From Bacteroidaceae bacterium (GTDB taxonomy: Bacteria; Bacteroidota; Bacteroidia; Bacteroidales; Bacteroidaceae), in contig CAAHEN010000247.1 in NCBI GenBank assembly GCA_900772575.1, positions 1-51,431 of the forward strand: a stretch of 51,431 bases of DNA, read 5' to 3'. The notes under the pieces were generated by a model. The model saw nothing but the letters and a program-made list of their open reading frames with translations. It made no database searches and was not told where the DNA came from. The position numbers and the translations under genes are program-made. How positions within the stretch are numbered: position 1 is the first letter of the stretch; every line of letters starts with the position of its first letter. Shown here one piece after another: positions 42,071 through 51,403 of the stretch.

Positions 42071-44071
42071 TCAGGATTTTTCCTTAATGCTTCCTCGACG
42101 ATAGGCGGAGAGGAGCTTTTCGAGATCCGCGATCTGCTCTCGGATTTCTGTACCGATATCGGTATCGGCCACCATGGCGCGTTGGCCTGTGAGCTCCACA
42201 ATCTGTATGGTGCTCTTGATGTCAGTACCGTTGAGGATGGCTTCTTCTGTCGAGGAGAAGGGCTCATGCTGGACCAATTGGAACCCGCGACTGTGGAAGA
42301 CAAGTGTATAACCGGCTATGCCTGTGGTGTCATGGTATGCCTTTGCGAAACCGCCGTCAATGACCATCAGGCGTCCGTCGGCCTTGATGGGATTCTCACC
42401 CTTCCCAACGCGCACCGGTACATGGCCGTTGATGATATGGCGGTGGGGGCCGTGTACGCCAAACTCGTCCATGATATAGTCGCAGATGGCAGCATTGTCC
42501 CTGAGCTGGTAGTACCAGCCCTTGCGCTCACTGTGTGTGGCCTTGTCCGCAATGAAATAGCGCTCGAAGGTGCTCATCTTCGATTTGTCAAACAGCGGTG
42601 AGTCTGGCCCGCACCACAGATACCAGAAATAGTCGCATGACGTTTGGCGCTCTGCCTCCGTGGCCTCGGTGTCGTATGCGGTGCGCACGATACGTTCGAC
42701 GCGCTCCAGGAGCGACTTGCCCTTGACAGTCTGCCCGCACACACTGACCGCTCTCAATGTGCCGTCTTCGTTGAGAGGCACTGACGCGTGGAAGAGCAGG
42801 TTCGAATTGTAGATGCCATACATGCCTCCATGATGGAGCAGGCAGGCCACATGCCTTTGCAGTTTGTCGCTGATGAGGAATGAATGCTGGAGACGCGCCA
42901 TGAGCTCCTCTTCTTCGCGGGTCAATCGGTATGGATCATCGGGAGAGACGGTCGGAAAATTGTGATCCAGAAGCTTGTGGCTCTCTCCGTCCAGCATGAT
43001 GGTCCCGTCTTTGAGGTTGATGTGCTGGAGCAGCTTACGGTCTTCCATACCCCACTCGGGATGCCGGGTGTAGAGCTGCCCCTCGAGTTTGAACTGGATG
43101 ATGGTGATGGCTTTGTGCATCTGTGTGATCAGGCGCATGGTCTTCTCGTTCGGCACGTCGTTCTCGTTCTCAATCTTGGGCGAGAACAACTGGCAGTCGT
43201 CTTTGTCATAGGTTTCCATGGCGAATGTCGCCAGTGGTACCATGTTGATGCCATAGCCTTCTTCTAGTGTCTGGGTGTTGGCATAGCGCAAAGACAGGCG
43301 CAGCACACTGGCTATACAGCACAGGTTCCCGGCCGCAGCGCCCATCCACAGCACATCATGGTTGCCCCATTGGATGTCCAAGTGGTGGTAGTTGCAGAGC
43401 GTGTCCATGATCAGGTGTGCGCCTGGCCCCCGGTCGTAGATGTCGCCAAGGATGTGCAGCCGGTCTATGGCCAACCGCTGTATGAGGTAGCAGAGCGCCG
43501 TGATGAAATGGTCTGCGCGCCGTGTGCGGATGATGGTCTGGATGATGACATTGAAGTAAGCCTGCTTGTTATGATCCTCGGTCGATTCGTGCAGGAGCTC
43601 CTCGATGATGTAGGCAAATTCCTCTGGCAGGTTCTTGCGTACCTTGGAGCGGGTGTACTTTGACGAGACATTGCGGCAGACGGTGATGAGCTGGTGAAGT
43701 GTGGTCTGGTAGTAGTCCGCGATGTTGCGGTCATGCTGCTTGACCAGTTCCAGCTTCTGTTCTGGGTAGTAGATAAGCGTACAGAGGTCCTTTTTCTCTT
43801 GTTCTCTCAGCGTACTGCCGAAAAGTTCATTGACTTTTCTCTTGATGTTACCGGACGCATTGCGCAAGACGTGCTGGAACGCTTCGTTCTCACCGTGCAG
43901 ATCGGCCAGAAAATGCTCCGTCGGTTTTGGCAGGTGCAGAATCGCTTCAAGATTGATGATCTCTGTCGTCACGCTGGAGATGCTCGTGAAGTCTCGGGCC
44001 AAGAGGCTGAGGTAGCGCATATCGTTGCCATCTTGCCCGTACGACGAGAGATTGTTGGGGAGACTTGTCAT
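42071..44071 (-). CDS. fbp: Fructose-1,6-bisphosphatase class III
   Basis: This enzyme removes the 1-phosphate of fructose-1,6-bisphosphate in gluconeogenesis. The 666 residues and metallophosphatase motifs ADLHGE, GDIYDRGPG and WGNHDVLWMG mark the class III (YydE/BsFBPase) type, unrelated to E. coli Fbp. Class III is typical of Firmicutes and Bacteroidota. With sdaA it forms a pair that links serine breakdown and sugar synthesis; a functional link is only suggested by the adjacency. Confidence 0.95.
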   Translation of the reverse strand: MTSLPNNLSSYGQDGNDMRYLSLLARDFTSISSVTTEIINLEAILHLPKPTEHFLADLHGENEAFQHVLRNASGNIKRKVNELFGSTLREQEKKDLCTLIYYPEQKLELVKQHDRNIADYYQTTLHQLITVCRNVSSKYTRSKVRKNLPEEFAYIIEELLHESTEDHNKQAYFNVIIQTIIRTRRADHFITALCYLIQRLAIDRLHILGDIYDRGPGAHLIMDTLCNYHHLDIQWGNHDVLWMGAAAGNLCCIASVLRLSLRYANTQTLEEGYGINMVPLATFAMETYDKDDCQLFSPKIENENDVPNEKTMRLITQMHKAITIIQFKLEGQLYTRHPEWGMEDRKLLQHINLKDGTIMLDGESHKLLDHNFPTVSPDDPYRLTREEEELMARLQHSFLISDKLQRHVACLLHHGGMYGIYNSNLLFHASVPLNEDGTLRAVSVCGQTVKGKSLLERVERIVRTAYDTEATEAERQTSCDYFWYLWCGPDSPLFDKSKMSTFERYFIADKATHSERKGWYYQLRDNAAICDYIMDEFGVHGPHRHIINGHVPVRVGKGENPIKADGRLMVIDGGFAKAYHDTTGIAGYTLVFHSRGFQLVQHEPFSSTEEAILNGTDIKSTIQIVELTGQRAMVADTDIGTEIREQIADLEKLLSAYRRGSIKEKS

Positions 44072-44093
44072 TTCCGGATGTTATCTTATTGAC

Positions 44094-44137
44094 GCTTGTT
44101 TCTGCCAACGCCCGTAAGGGTGCCGGCAGGAACAAGC
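44094..44137 (-). repeat. Hairpin between GH20 gene and fbp
   Basis: The arms GCTTGTTTCTGCC (44094-44106) and GGCAGGAACAAGC (44125-44137) pair over 13 positions with one mismatch. It lies past the GH20 stop codon. No T tract follows on the minus strand, so it could be a weak terminator or an mRNA-processing structure. Confidence 0.5.
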
Positions 44138-44159
44138 TATAGTGGTGACTGTTAGTACA

Positions 44160-46484
44160 TTAGTGGCTGAGCATGTCCGCATCTATGGTTTTCCATTGCC
44201 CGCCACCACAGCGGTAACGGACAGCGGCATTGTCCCAGTAGGTGGGCCAACCGGCAAATATGCCTCCGATGAACACGACCTTAATGGCGTGTGGCCCCTT
44301 CTTGAGCGCCACTTGCGCGTTGTTGGGGGAGTAGCGGGGGCAAGCCATGCCGGAATTGTCGACCAAGAGCACGCCGTCTATCCAGAGCTGGCTGTTGTTT
44401 GTCGAGAACTCATAGACGCTGTCCGACGGCATTTCCACGTAGCCCGTAGCTATGGCGGCATAGTTGTCTACATTGCGGACGTTGCTCGGCACCCGGGTCT
44501 GCGTGCGCAATGCCCTCAGATCAGTCGCTGTCTTGCTCTCAGTCGGCATGAGCGGCAAACTGTAAGGGGTCAGATAGGTGCCTTTGTAGACATCCAGTTT
44601 GACGCCCTTGGCGCGTTCTCTGCCGACGTTGAGGGCTGGTTGGTAGTCCTGTTTCTTGATGGTGATGGTGCGGACTGGCCCCATGATGCCTGCGGGGAGA
44701 ACAGCTGCGGTGCGCACCGTCGTCGTGCTCTTGATCTTGAGCGGGGCGGTGTAGCTGGTCGATTGCAGTGTCGGCTGTGTGCCGTCTGTGGTGTAGACTA
44801 TCTTGAGCGGCCTGACGGTTGTCAGTGTGAGCGAGGTGGAGTCCGTGAAGGCCACGTCGTTCAGACTGCCGCCGGGCTGTTCCGGTGCTGGAATGTGGAA
44901 GTTGAGGTTCCAAGCCTGCAGGCGCAGGGCGGCATCATTGTCGACGCGGCGGATGAAGTCGTCATAGTCTTTGTGCCCCGGCTGAGTCCACGCGATTTCC
45001 GAAAGGGCCAGTGCTCTGGGCCATAGGCGATATTCCAACGTGGCGGGCGAAAGCATGTATTCGCTCCAGCAGTTGGCCTGTACGCCCATCACATAGTGTC
45101 CGTTGCCACGCTCTCGGAGTGCCTGTGGCACGGGGTCGTAGCCATACACCTTTTTGAGGGTGGAGTAACCGCCAATGGCTGTCGGCTCTGTGGCTGGATC
45201 GCTCTGGTACTGGTCAAAGTAGAGACCGTGGCTGGAAGGTGTCATCAGCACGTGGTGCCCCATCTTAGCGGCCTCAATGCCTCCAGCCTCACCGCGCCAT
45301 GACATGACGACAGCGGTGGTGTCGAGGTTGCCGCCTTCCAGAATCTCGTCCCAGCCGATGATGCGCTTGCCCTTCTGGGAGAGGTATTTCCCGACACGTC
45401 CGACGACGTAGCTCTGGAGCTGTGCTTCCTTTTCATAGCCGAGCTGCTTCATTCGGGCTTGACAGCTGTCGCAGTGCGCCCACTCGGTGCGGGGCGATTC
45501 GTCGCCGCCGATATGGAAGAGCTTGCCGGGGAAGAGGGGCACCATCTCGTCGATGACATCCTTGATAAACTTGAATGTCGTCTCCCGTCCCGGGCAGAGC
45601 ACCACGTCCTCTACTCCCCAAATGATACGCGGGGTGGTGGGCTGGCCGCTGCACGAGAGCCAGGGATAGGCGGCGATGGCGGCCATCTCGTGTCCGGGCA
45701 GTTCAAATTCCGGGACGATCTCTATATGGTGTTTCTTGGCGAACGCCACGACCTCGCGTATCTCGTCCTGTGTGTAGTAGCCGCCGTAGGTCGAGCCGTC
45801 ACCTTCGACGCGCTGCCCGCCGACACTGGCCAGCAGCGGATATTTCTTGATCTCGATGCGCCAGCCTTGGTCGTCGGTCAGGTGCCAGTGCACGTGGTTG
45901 AATTTATAGGCCGAGAGGCGCTCTATCTGCTTCTTGACAGCATTGACCGGCAAGAAATGGCGACAGGGGTCGAGCATGACGCCGCGGTAGGCGAAACGGG
46001 GGGCATCTGTGATTTCGACAGCCGGTATCTGCCAAGAGATGCCGTTGTTGTCTGTCGCTTGGCGCTCAATGGCGGCCGGGAGCAGTTGCAGCAAGGTCTG
46101 CATGGCATAGTAGAGGCCGTCGGCAGTCGAGGCACAGGCCTCTACGCGCTGTGGGGTGACACTGAGCGTATAAGCTTCCGCACCTTTGATATCCTTGCTG
46201 ATCCGGAACACGATGACGCCCTGCTTGTCCCGGGCCTTTCCTTTGGCCAAGTGCCAGCCTGTCGCGGCCTTGACCTTGTCGGCAAACATATGGGCCACGT
46301 CACTGCCTTCTTTTCCCGCAATGGCATAGCGGGTTGTCGGCGTGAGCGTGAAATGTCCTTGTCCTTGTGTCATCTCTTGTGGCATCGGAATGATGTTGAT
46401 GCCTTGCCCTGCAGCCTGGCCGGCCGAAGCCAGTAGCATCATGGCGATTGCTGCGCTGAGCAGCTTGGTTCTTGTTGTAGTCAT
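44160..46484 (-). CDS. Secreted beta-N-acetylhexosaminidase, GH20
   Basis: GH20 enzymes release terminal N-acetylglucosamine or N-acetylgalactosamine. The 774 residues have a signal peptide (about 1-25), an N-terminal GH20b-like domain, the catalytic barrel with HVHWHLTDDQGWRIEIKKYP and GGDESPRTEW (Asp328, Glu329), a chitobiase-like C-terminal domain and a last beta domain (about 640-770) resembling PA14. The retained Asp-Glu pair fits substrate-assisted catalysis. It lies in a glycan-hydrolase cluster with GH35 and GH43 genes. Confidence 0.93.
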   Translation of the reverse strand: MTTTRTKLLSAAIAMMLLASAGQAAGQGINIIPMPQEMTQGQGHFTLTPTTRYAIAGKEGSDVAHMFADKVKAATGWHLAKGKARDKQGVIVFRISKDIKGAEAYTLSVTPQRVEACASTADGLYYAMQTLLQLLPAAIERQATDNNGISWQIPAVEITDAPRFAYRGVMLDPCRHFLPVNAVKKQIERLSAYKFNHVHWHLTDDQGWRIEIKKYPLLASVGGQRVEGDGSTYGGYYTQDEIREVVAFAKKHHIEIVPEFELPGHEMAAIAAYPWLSCSGQPTTPRIIWGVEDVVLCPGRETTFKFIKDVIDEMVPLFPGKLFHIGGDESPRTEWAHCDSCQARMKQLGYEKEAQLQSYVVGRVGKYLSQKGKRIIGWDEILEGGNLDTTAVVMSWRGEAGGIEAAKMGHHVLMTPSSHGLYFDQYQSDPATEPTAIGGYSTLKKVYGYDPVPQALRERGNGHYVMGVQANCWSEYMLSPATLEYRLWPRALALSEIAWTQPGHKDYDDFIRRVDNDAALRLQAWNLNFHIPAPEQPGGSLNDVAFTDSTSLTLTTVRPLKIVYTTDGTQPTLQSTSYTAPLKIKSTTTVRTAAVLPAGIMGPVRTITIKKQDYQPALNVGRERAKGVKLDVYKGTYLTPYSLPLMPTESKTATDLRALRTQTRVPSNVRNVDNYAAIATGYVEMPSDSVYEFSTNNSQLWIDGVLLVDNSGMACPRYSPNNAQVALKKGPHAIKVVFIGGIFAGWPTYWDNAAVRYRCGGGQWKTIDADMLSH

Positions 46485-46525
46485 AATTGTGATATGGCGT
46501 GAGGTAAGCGCTGTTTCTCAAAGGG

Positions 46526-48895
46526 TTATTTGTTCTTCAAAACGAACTTGTCTTTCTTGGCGTAGACCTTGAAATCCTTGATGCTGCCAGGAGCATCTTT
46601 CTCCAAGCGCGGCAGGTATTGCAGGCCGGTGAGCGTCTGTTCGCTGCCGAGGTCTATGACGATGGCGTGGGGGAAGGGCTGGCCTTTCACCGTGCTCCAG
46701 CAGGTGGATTCCTGAAGGTCGAAACTTTTGTCTGCGGAGCGGTTGACGTGGGCCACGTCCTCGCTGTCGGCATAGAGCACGGTCCAGGGCTCACGCGTGA
46801 GACGTTCGCCTTGTCCATTGAGCAGATACATTTCGGCGATGCAGGCCTGGTCGCCACCATCGTGCGCACTGGTCGCTTCTATGCAGACATAGCGTCCTGT
46901 GACGGGGGCACCGAACTTGACTTCCTTCCAGCCGTTTCCGGTGCCGAAACGCGCTGAGAGCACCGGCGTTTCAGTAGCCAGCTCCAGCGTCTGCCCTTCC
47001 GTACGGTGGGTCAGGGGTTTCTTGACTTGCAACTGGTCGAGCAAGGGAGCGGACAAGCCCTCAGAGCGGGCTTTGCGGGGACCGACGATGTCGAAGACCA
47101 AGATGTCGTTCTTTCCCTTCTTCAACCAGCATCCGGGCATGTACAGGGTCTGTTGCGGGCCTATCTCCCAGATGCGTCCGAGCGGATGGCCGTTGACATA
47201 GACCAGTCCCTTGCCCCAAGTCTCGAAGTTGAGGAAGGTGTCGCCGGGCTTTTTGACATCGAACGTGGCGCGGTAGCAGCCGGGCACGCGCTCTTGCGCC
47301 CTGCCTGGTTCTATCGGTCTGAACCTCATGTTCTCATAAAGGCCGAGGCTGTCGGTCATGTTATAGACGGCCCAATTTTTCAGGTCGCAGACGAACGGGC
47401 GACCGTCGATGTCTACGGTCAGCTCGACATTGCGCGTGATGCCTTTGTAGTCTTTGATGGCCCGCCCGAAGTTGATACGCCCCATGGCTTCGACGAGTAT
47501 ATCCAGCCGGGCGCCTTTCCGGCAGGGCGGGAGCGACAGCTGGCGCTCACCGTTGCGGCGATCCAGCTTGCCGACATACTTCCCATCGATGAACACTTGC
47601 CCGTAGTCGTGGACATCGTTGACGGTCAGCAGGCTGTTGCTCCGGATTTCCGGCAATGCGGTCCGGTAGAGTATGCTGCCGAACCCTTGGTCGTAGTCTT
47701 CCATTGTGCGGATGTCCTCGTCTTGCTTGGGAGCGGGCAGGTTGTCGAAGAGTGGGGCCACCTCCGTGAAACTGAATGCGGGAATGCTGATGGTGCTGAT
47801 GGGCCGGGGCACCTTGGCCTGCTTCTCGCCGGCCATGTATTTGGAGAGTGTCTGGCGGAGGGCCCAGTATTTCGGCGTGGTCTGCCCCGACTCGCTGATC
47901 GGAGCGTCGTAGTCATAGGAGGTCACGTCGGGAGCGAAGCCGGGTGAGTTGGCACCGGCCCAGTGTCCCCAGTTCGTACCGCCATGGGTCATGTAGAGAC
48001 TGAAGGAAATGCCGCGCGAGAGCATGTCGTCTATGCCCTTGGTCATGTCGTCGGCCGGGCGTGTCTCGTGGTTGGCCCCCCACTTGTCAAACCAGCCGCT
48101 CCAAAACTCGGAGCACATCAAGGGGGTGTCGGGGCGAAGCTGCTTCAGGCGGGCAAACTGCTGCTCGATGTCGGCCCCCGTTCCGAAATTCATGGTCCAG
48201 AGCAGGTCATCGAGCCCGTTCTTCGTGAAGTTGGAAGCCCAGTCGCACTGGAAGAGGGTGACGTCACCGAAGTGCTGGCGGACGATGTCACGCACTTGGC
48301 CTACGTAGGCCTTGTCCTCTCCATATGAGCCATACTCGTTTTCCACCTGTACCATGATGATTGGGTCGCCCTTGCTGATGACGAGTCCGCCCACCTCTTT
48401 TGCCACTGCCGCCTCAAACAACTGTACGCGTTCGATAAAATAGGGGTCATTCTCACGAAGGCGAATGTCTTTTTTCTTAAGCAACCACCATGGCAGGCCG
48501 CCCATTTCCCACTCCGCACAGACATAGGGGCCTGGACGCAGGATCACGTACATGCCGTTCTTCTGGCAGAGGCGGCAGAACTCAGCGAGGTCGTTCTGCC
48601 CCTCGAAGTCGAACGCCCCGGGACGCTGCTCATGTATGTTCCAGAAGACATAGAGGCAGACGGTGTTCATGCCGAGCGCCTTGCAGAGCTTGATACGCTG
48701 CTCCCAGTAGGGCCGAGGAATGCGGGGGTAGTGGAGCTCAGCCGCCTTGATGACGAAGGGTTTTCCTTTCAGTAGGAACGTGCCCTTGCCGACCGCGAAA
48801 GTGTTTGCCGGCTGTCCGGCGGTCTGGGCTGGAAGTGCCGGTGCGCCTGCGGCCATCAGCAGCAGGGAGAGTCCGATGGTATAGAGTCTGTTCAT
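46526..48895 (-). CDS. Secreted beta-galactosidase, GH35
   Basis: GH35 enzymes remove terminal beta-galactose. The 789 residues have a signal peptide (about 1-23), the barrel with RPGPYVCAEWEMGGLPWWL, the acid/base Glu187 (VENEYGSYG) and the nucleophile Glu263 (CSEFWSGWF). The C-terminus holds jelly-roll domains and a final discoidin-like (F5/8C) domain of about 130 residues (SARFGTGNGW to KVYAKKDK). It is 24 bases from the GH43 gene and 41 from the GH20 gene, so the three are co-transcribed. Confidence 0.94.
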   Translation of the reverse strand: MNRLYTIGLSLLLMAAGAPALPAQTAGQPANTFAVGKGTFLLKGKPFVIKAAELHYPRIPRPYWEQRIKLCKALGMNTVCLYVFWNIHEQRPGAFDFEGQNDLAEFCRLCQKNGMYVILRPGPYVCAEWEMGGLPWWLLKKKDIRLRENDPYFIERVQLFEAAVAKEVGGLVISKGDPIIMVQVENEYGSYGEDKAYVGQVRDIVRQHFGDVTLFQCDWASNFTKNGLDDLLWTMNFGTGADIEQQFARLKQLRPDTPLMCSEFWSGWFDKWGANHETRPADDMTKGIDDMLSRGISFSLYMTHGGTNWGHWAGANSPGFAPDVTSYDYDAPISESGQTTPKYWALRQTLSKYMAGEKQAKVPRPISTISIPAFSFTEVAPLFDNLPAPKQDEDIRTMEDYDQGFGSILYRTALPEIRSNSLLTVNDVHDYGQVFIDGKYVGKLDRRNGERQLSLPPCRKGARLDILVEAMGRINFGRAIKDYKGITRNVELTVDIDGRPFVCDLKNWAVYNMTDSLGLYENMRFRPIEPGRAQERVPGCYRATFDVKKPGDTFLNFETWGKGLVYVNGHPLGRIWEIGPQQTLYMPGCWLKKGKNDILVFDIVGPRKARSEGLSAPLLDQLQVKKPLTHRTEGQTLELATETPVLSARFGTGNGWKEVKFGAPVTGRYVCIEATSAHDGGDQACIAEMYLLNGQGERLTREPWTVLYADSEDVAHVNRSADKSFDLQESTCWSTVKGQPFPHAIVIDLGSEQTLTGLQYLPRLEKDAPGSIKDFKVYAKKDKFVLKNK

Positions 48896-48919
48896 GGCGT
48901 TGATACTTGGGAGTGGTTG

Positions 48920-50851
48920 TCATTCTGTGGGGTTGACAGTGATGATCCGTCCGAACTTGTCGAAGGTGAGCCTGTCGATGCAGACCTCTCTGTGGGTGCC
49001 AGGGCTGAGCTCCGGCTTGGCATAGTGCTTGTTGATGCGGTGGTAGACAATGCGCCATTCGTCCGTTTCCGGCAGGCGGATCACCGCGTTGTGCCCGGTA
49101 CCGTAGATCTGCCTGCTGCTGTCACCCTTGATGACGATAGGTGCTTTGGCCACGGTGATGGGGCCCAATGGTGAGGTGGCCGTGCCGTAGGCCACATGGT
49201 AGTTGCTGGAGCCCGTGTCGTCCACAGACCAGAGGAAATAATACACCCCATGGCGAAAGAACACATAAGGTGCCTCACGGTAGGCGTAGTCGCGCAGGCT
49301 ACCGCCCTTGGGCGTCAGCAGCGTGACCGTCTCTTTCTTGATGGCGGTCATGTCATCGCTGAGCTCAGCTCCGGCCATGTAGCCGTTTCCCCAATAGAGA
49401 TAGCTCTTTCCGCTGGCCGGGTCGGTGAAGACGTCGACGTCGATCTGCTGCCCGGTTCCTGCCGGCGATGTGTCCACCACGATGCCCATGTCTTTGAACG
49501 GGCCGGTGGGCATATCTGCGACGGCCACGCCAATGGCCTTGCCGCCGCCCTGTGCGGGCTGCGCACTATAGTAAAGGTAGTATTTGAACTTTCCTTCTGT
49601 CTGTTTCTCCTCGATGGCCGGAGCCCAGGCGTTGCCGTTGGCCCAACTGACCTGCGGCGACCGAGTGTCGAGCACCACGCCTTCGTCCTTCCAGTCTGTA
49701 AGATCTGTGGAGGAGTAGGCGGTGAAATACCAGCCGCCCCACCCCGGTAGCCCATCGGTAGTAGAGTAGATGTAGTAGCGTCCGGTCTGTCGGGAATAGA
49801 GTATCTCCGGGTCGGCGTGGAAGCCGGGCAGGATGGGATTGTGTTCCAACACTCCTAGGACTTCCGGACTGCCATAGGCGGCAGTCAACCGGCGCAGCTC
49901 CGCGAGTGTGACGGGAATGACGGTTCCATGGCGTGGGTGAAAGTCCATGCTGACGCGCTGCTCACATTTCCTGAAATGCTGGAGATCTGTGGTCTCTGTG
50001 AATTCATAGCGTCCGTTCATGTAGACGTCGTACATGAGAACATATTTGTCCTGGCCGATGAGTTTGAACGTACCCGCGCCTTCCACCGCGTCGTTGGTCT
50101 GCTGCTTGTAGTCGCCGCTTTCGTGCCATTGTCCTGAGGTGAGTGAGCGCGTGGTGGCCACTTTGATGCCATTGCCGTGCCCCTCGGTCTTGTAAAACAG
50201 ATGGTAGATGCCGTCGGCGCAGACTATGTCGCCGTCAATGCATGAGCGCCCGTCTCGTGGCAGGAAGAGCGGTTGTGGCGTTGTGACGAGATCGGTGAAA
50301 CTGTCATTGGCGTACGCATAGTAGATGATATCGGGCCCGTCGCCATGTTTCATCGACCAGTAGACCATGTAGCGCCCTGCCTCTGCGTCGTAGATGGTCT
50401 GGGGGGCCCAGACGCGCTTGAGGGCCTCCTGCCCGTCGAAGCGTTTCTGGATGTTGATGACGGTGTGGGTCCAGTTGATGAGGTCGGCAGACTTGAGCAT
50501 GACCAGGGCGCGGTTGGAGTCCCAGCCATTGCCGCTGACCATGTCGGTAGCCGTCATGAGGAAGTGCTGGCCGTCGGTGCTGCGCAGGATGTGCGGATCG
50601 CGGGCGCCACCGGTCGAACTGATGATCTTGGAGTCCAGTACGGGCCAGTTGTTGTTGAGCGCATGGTAGTTGTAGCCGTCTCTGCTGATGGCGAAGTGAA
50701 TGCTCTCATCACTCATGCTGTTACCGGTGAAGTAGACGAAGAGGTAGCCGGCATAGTCTTTCTCTTCGATGGCAGCGGCTGCCGTCGGCAGCGACAGCAT
50801 GATGGTCGCAATGAGCGCTGCGGAGAGGGTGAGGCATTTCGTCATATTCAT
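48920..50851 (-). CDS. Secreted protein with two GH43-type domains
   Basis: GH43 enzymes act on arabinose-, xylose- or galactose-containing glycans. After a signal peptide (about 1-27) two five-bladed propeller domains follow. The first (about 30-340) has base GGARDPHILRS, a WAPQTIYD blade motif and DAVEGAGTF as acid. The second (about 345-643) has base GFHADPEILYS, QQIDVDVFTDP and YREAPYVFF. Both appear to keep their catalytic acids. The fusion suggests two linked cleavage steps on one substrate, which I cannot name. I chose the ATG at 50851. Confidence 0.85.
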   Translation of the reverse strand: MNMTKCLTLSAALIATIMLSLPTAAAAIEEKDYAGYLFVYFTGNSMSDESIHFAISRDGYNYHALNNNWPVLDSKIISSTGGARDPHILRSTDGQHFLMTATDMVSGNGWDSNRALVMLKSADLINWTHTVINIQKRFDGQEALKRVWAPQTIYDAEAGRYMVYWSMKHGDGPDIIYYAYANDSFTDLVTTPQPLFLPRDGRSCIDGDIVCADGIYHLFYKTEGHGNGIKVATTRSLTSGQWHESGDYKQQTNDAVEGAGTFKLIGQDKYVLMYDVYMNGRYEFTETTDLQHFRKCEQRVSMDFHPRHGTVIPVTLAELRRLTAAYGSPEVLGVLEHNPILPGFHADPEILYSRQTGRYYIYSTTDGLPGWGGWYFTAYSSTDLTDWKDEGVVLDTRSPQVSWANGNAWAPAIEEKQTEGKFKYYLYYSAQPAQGGGKAIGVAVADMPTGPFKDMGIVVDTSPAGTGQQIDVDVFTDPASGKSYLYWGNGYMAGAELSDDMTAIKKETVTLLTPKGGSLRDYAYREAPYVFFRHGVYYFLWSVDDTGSSNYHVAYGTATSPLGPITVAKAPIVIKGDSSRQIYGTGHNAVIRLPETDEWRIVYHRINKHYAKPELSPGTHREVCIDRLTFDKFGRIITVNPTE

Positions 50852-50918
50852 CTGTGGATGTGTTTCCTGGTTTTGAAAAGCGGCGTACGCTGTTGGAGGC
50901 AGTGGCCGGAGAAACCCT

Positions 50919-51398
50919 TTATAGGGCGTCGGCATCAAACTGGAACGGCAGGAGGTCACTGACGGAGCCTAGCTCATAGATGACGGTTTCACCATAGAGC
51001 ACGATGCGCAGGTTGCGGCCATAGCGTTTCTGCGTCTCGATGAGCACCTGGCGACAGGCGCCACACGGCGTGATGGGCATCGGCGTAAACCGGCCCTGCT
51101 GGTTGCAGGCCGCGATGGCGATAGTTTCCGGTGCCAGTTCCGGGCGGTGCGCATTGGCATAGAACATGGCACAGCGCTCCGCACAGGTTCCAGACGGGAA
51201 GGCCGCGTTCTCCTGATTGCTGCCGCAGACCACCTCGCCCCCTTCGAGGCGCACGGCACTGCCAACGCAAAAGCGCGAATAGGGGGCGTAGCTCGTCCGG
51301 CAGGCCTGCTTGGCCTGCATCACCAAGTCACGGTCGGCTGCGGAGAGCTCATCGAAGGCCAATGCCTTGTAAGTGATGTTGAGTGATAGCGATTTCAT
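50919..51398 (-). CDS. cdd: Cytidine deaminase
   Basis: Cdd deaminates cytidine and deoxycytidine in pyrimidine salvage. The 159 residues have the zinc site Cys72-x-Glu74 in TCAERCAMF and PCGACRQ (Cys112, Cys115). Length matches the small tetrameric type. It precedes the GH43 gene by 67 bases on the same strand and may lead that cluster. Confidence 0.95.
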   Translation of the reverse strand: MKSLSLNITYKALAFDELSAADRDLVMQAKQACRTSYAPYSRFCVGSAVRLEGGEVVCGSNQENAAFPSGTCAERCAMFYANAHRPELAPETIAIAACNQQGRFTPMPITPCGACRQVLIETQKRYGRNLRIVLYGETVIYELGSVSDLLPFQFDADAL

Positions 51399-51403
51399 AA
51401 CGG

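Noticed and set aside
45459..46436. Long plus-strand open frame opposite the GH20 gene
   Set aside because: It is antisense to a gene with clear catalytic motifs; no recognisable domain or start signal.
47006..47947. Long plus-strand open frame opposite the GH35 gene
   Set aside because: Same reason: shadow of a GC-rich coding strand.
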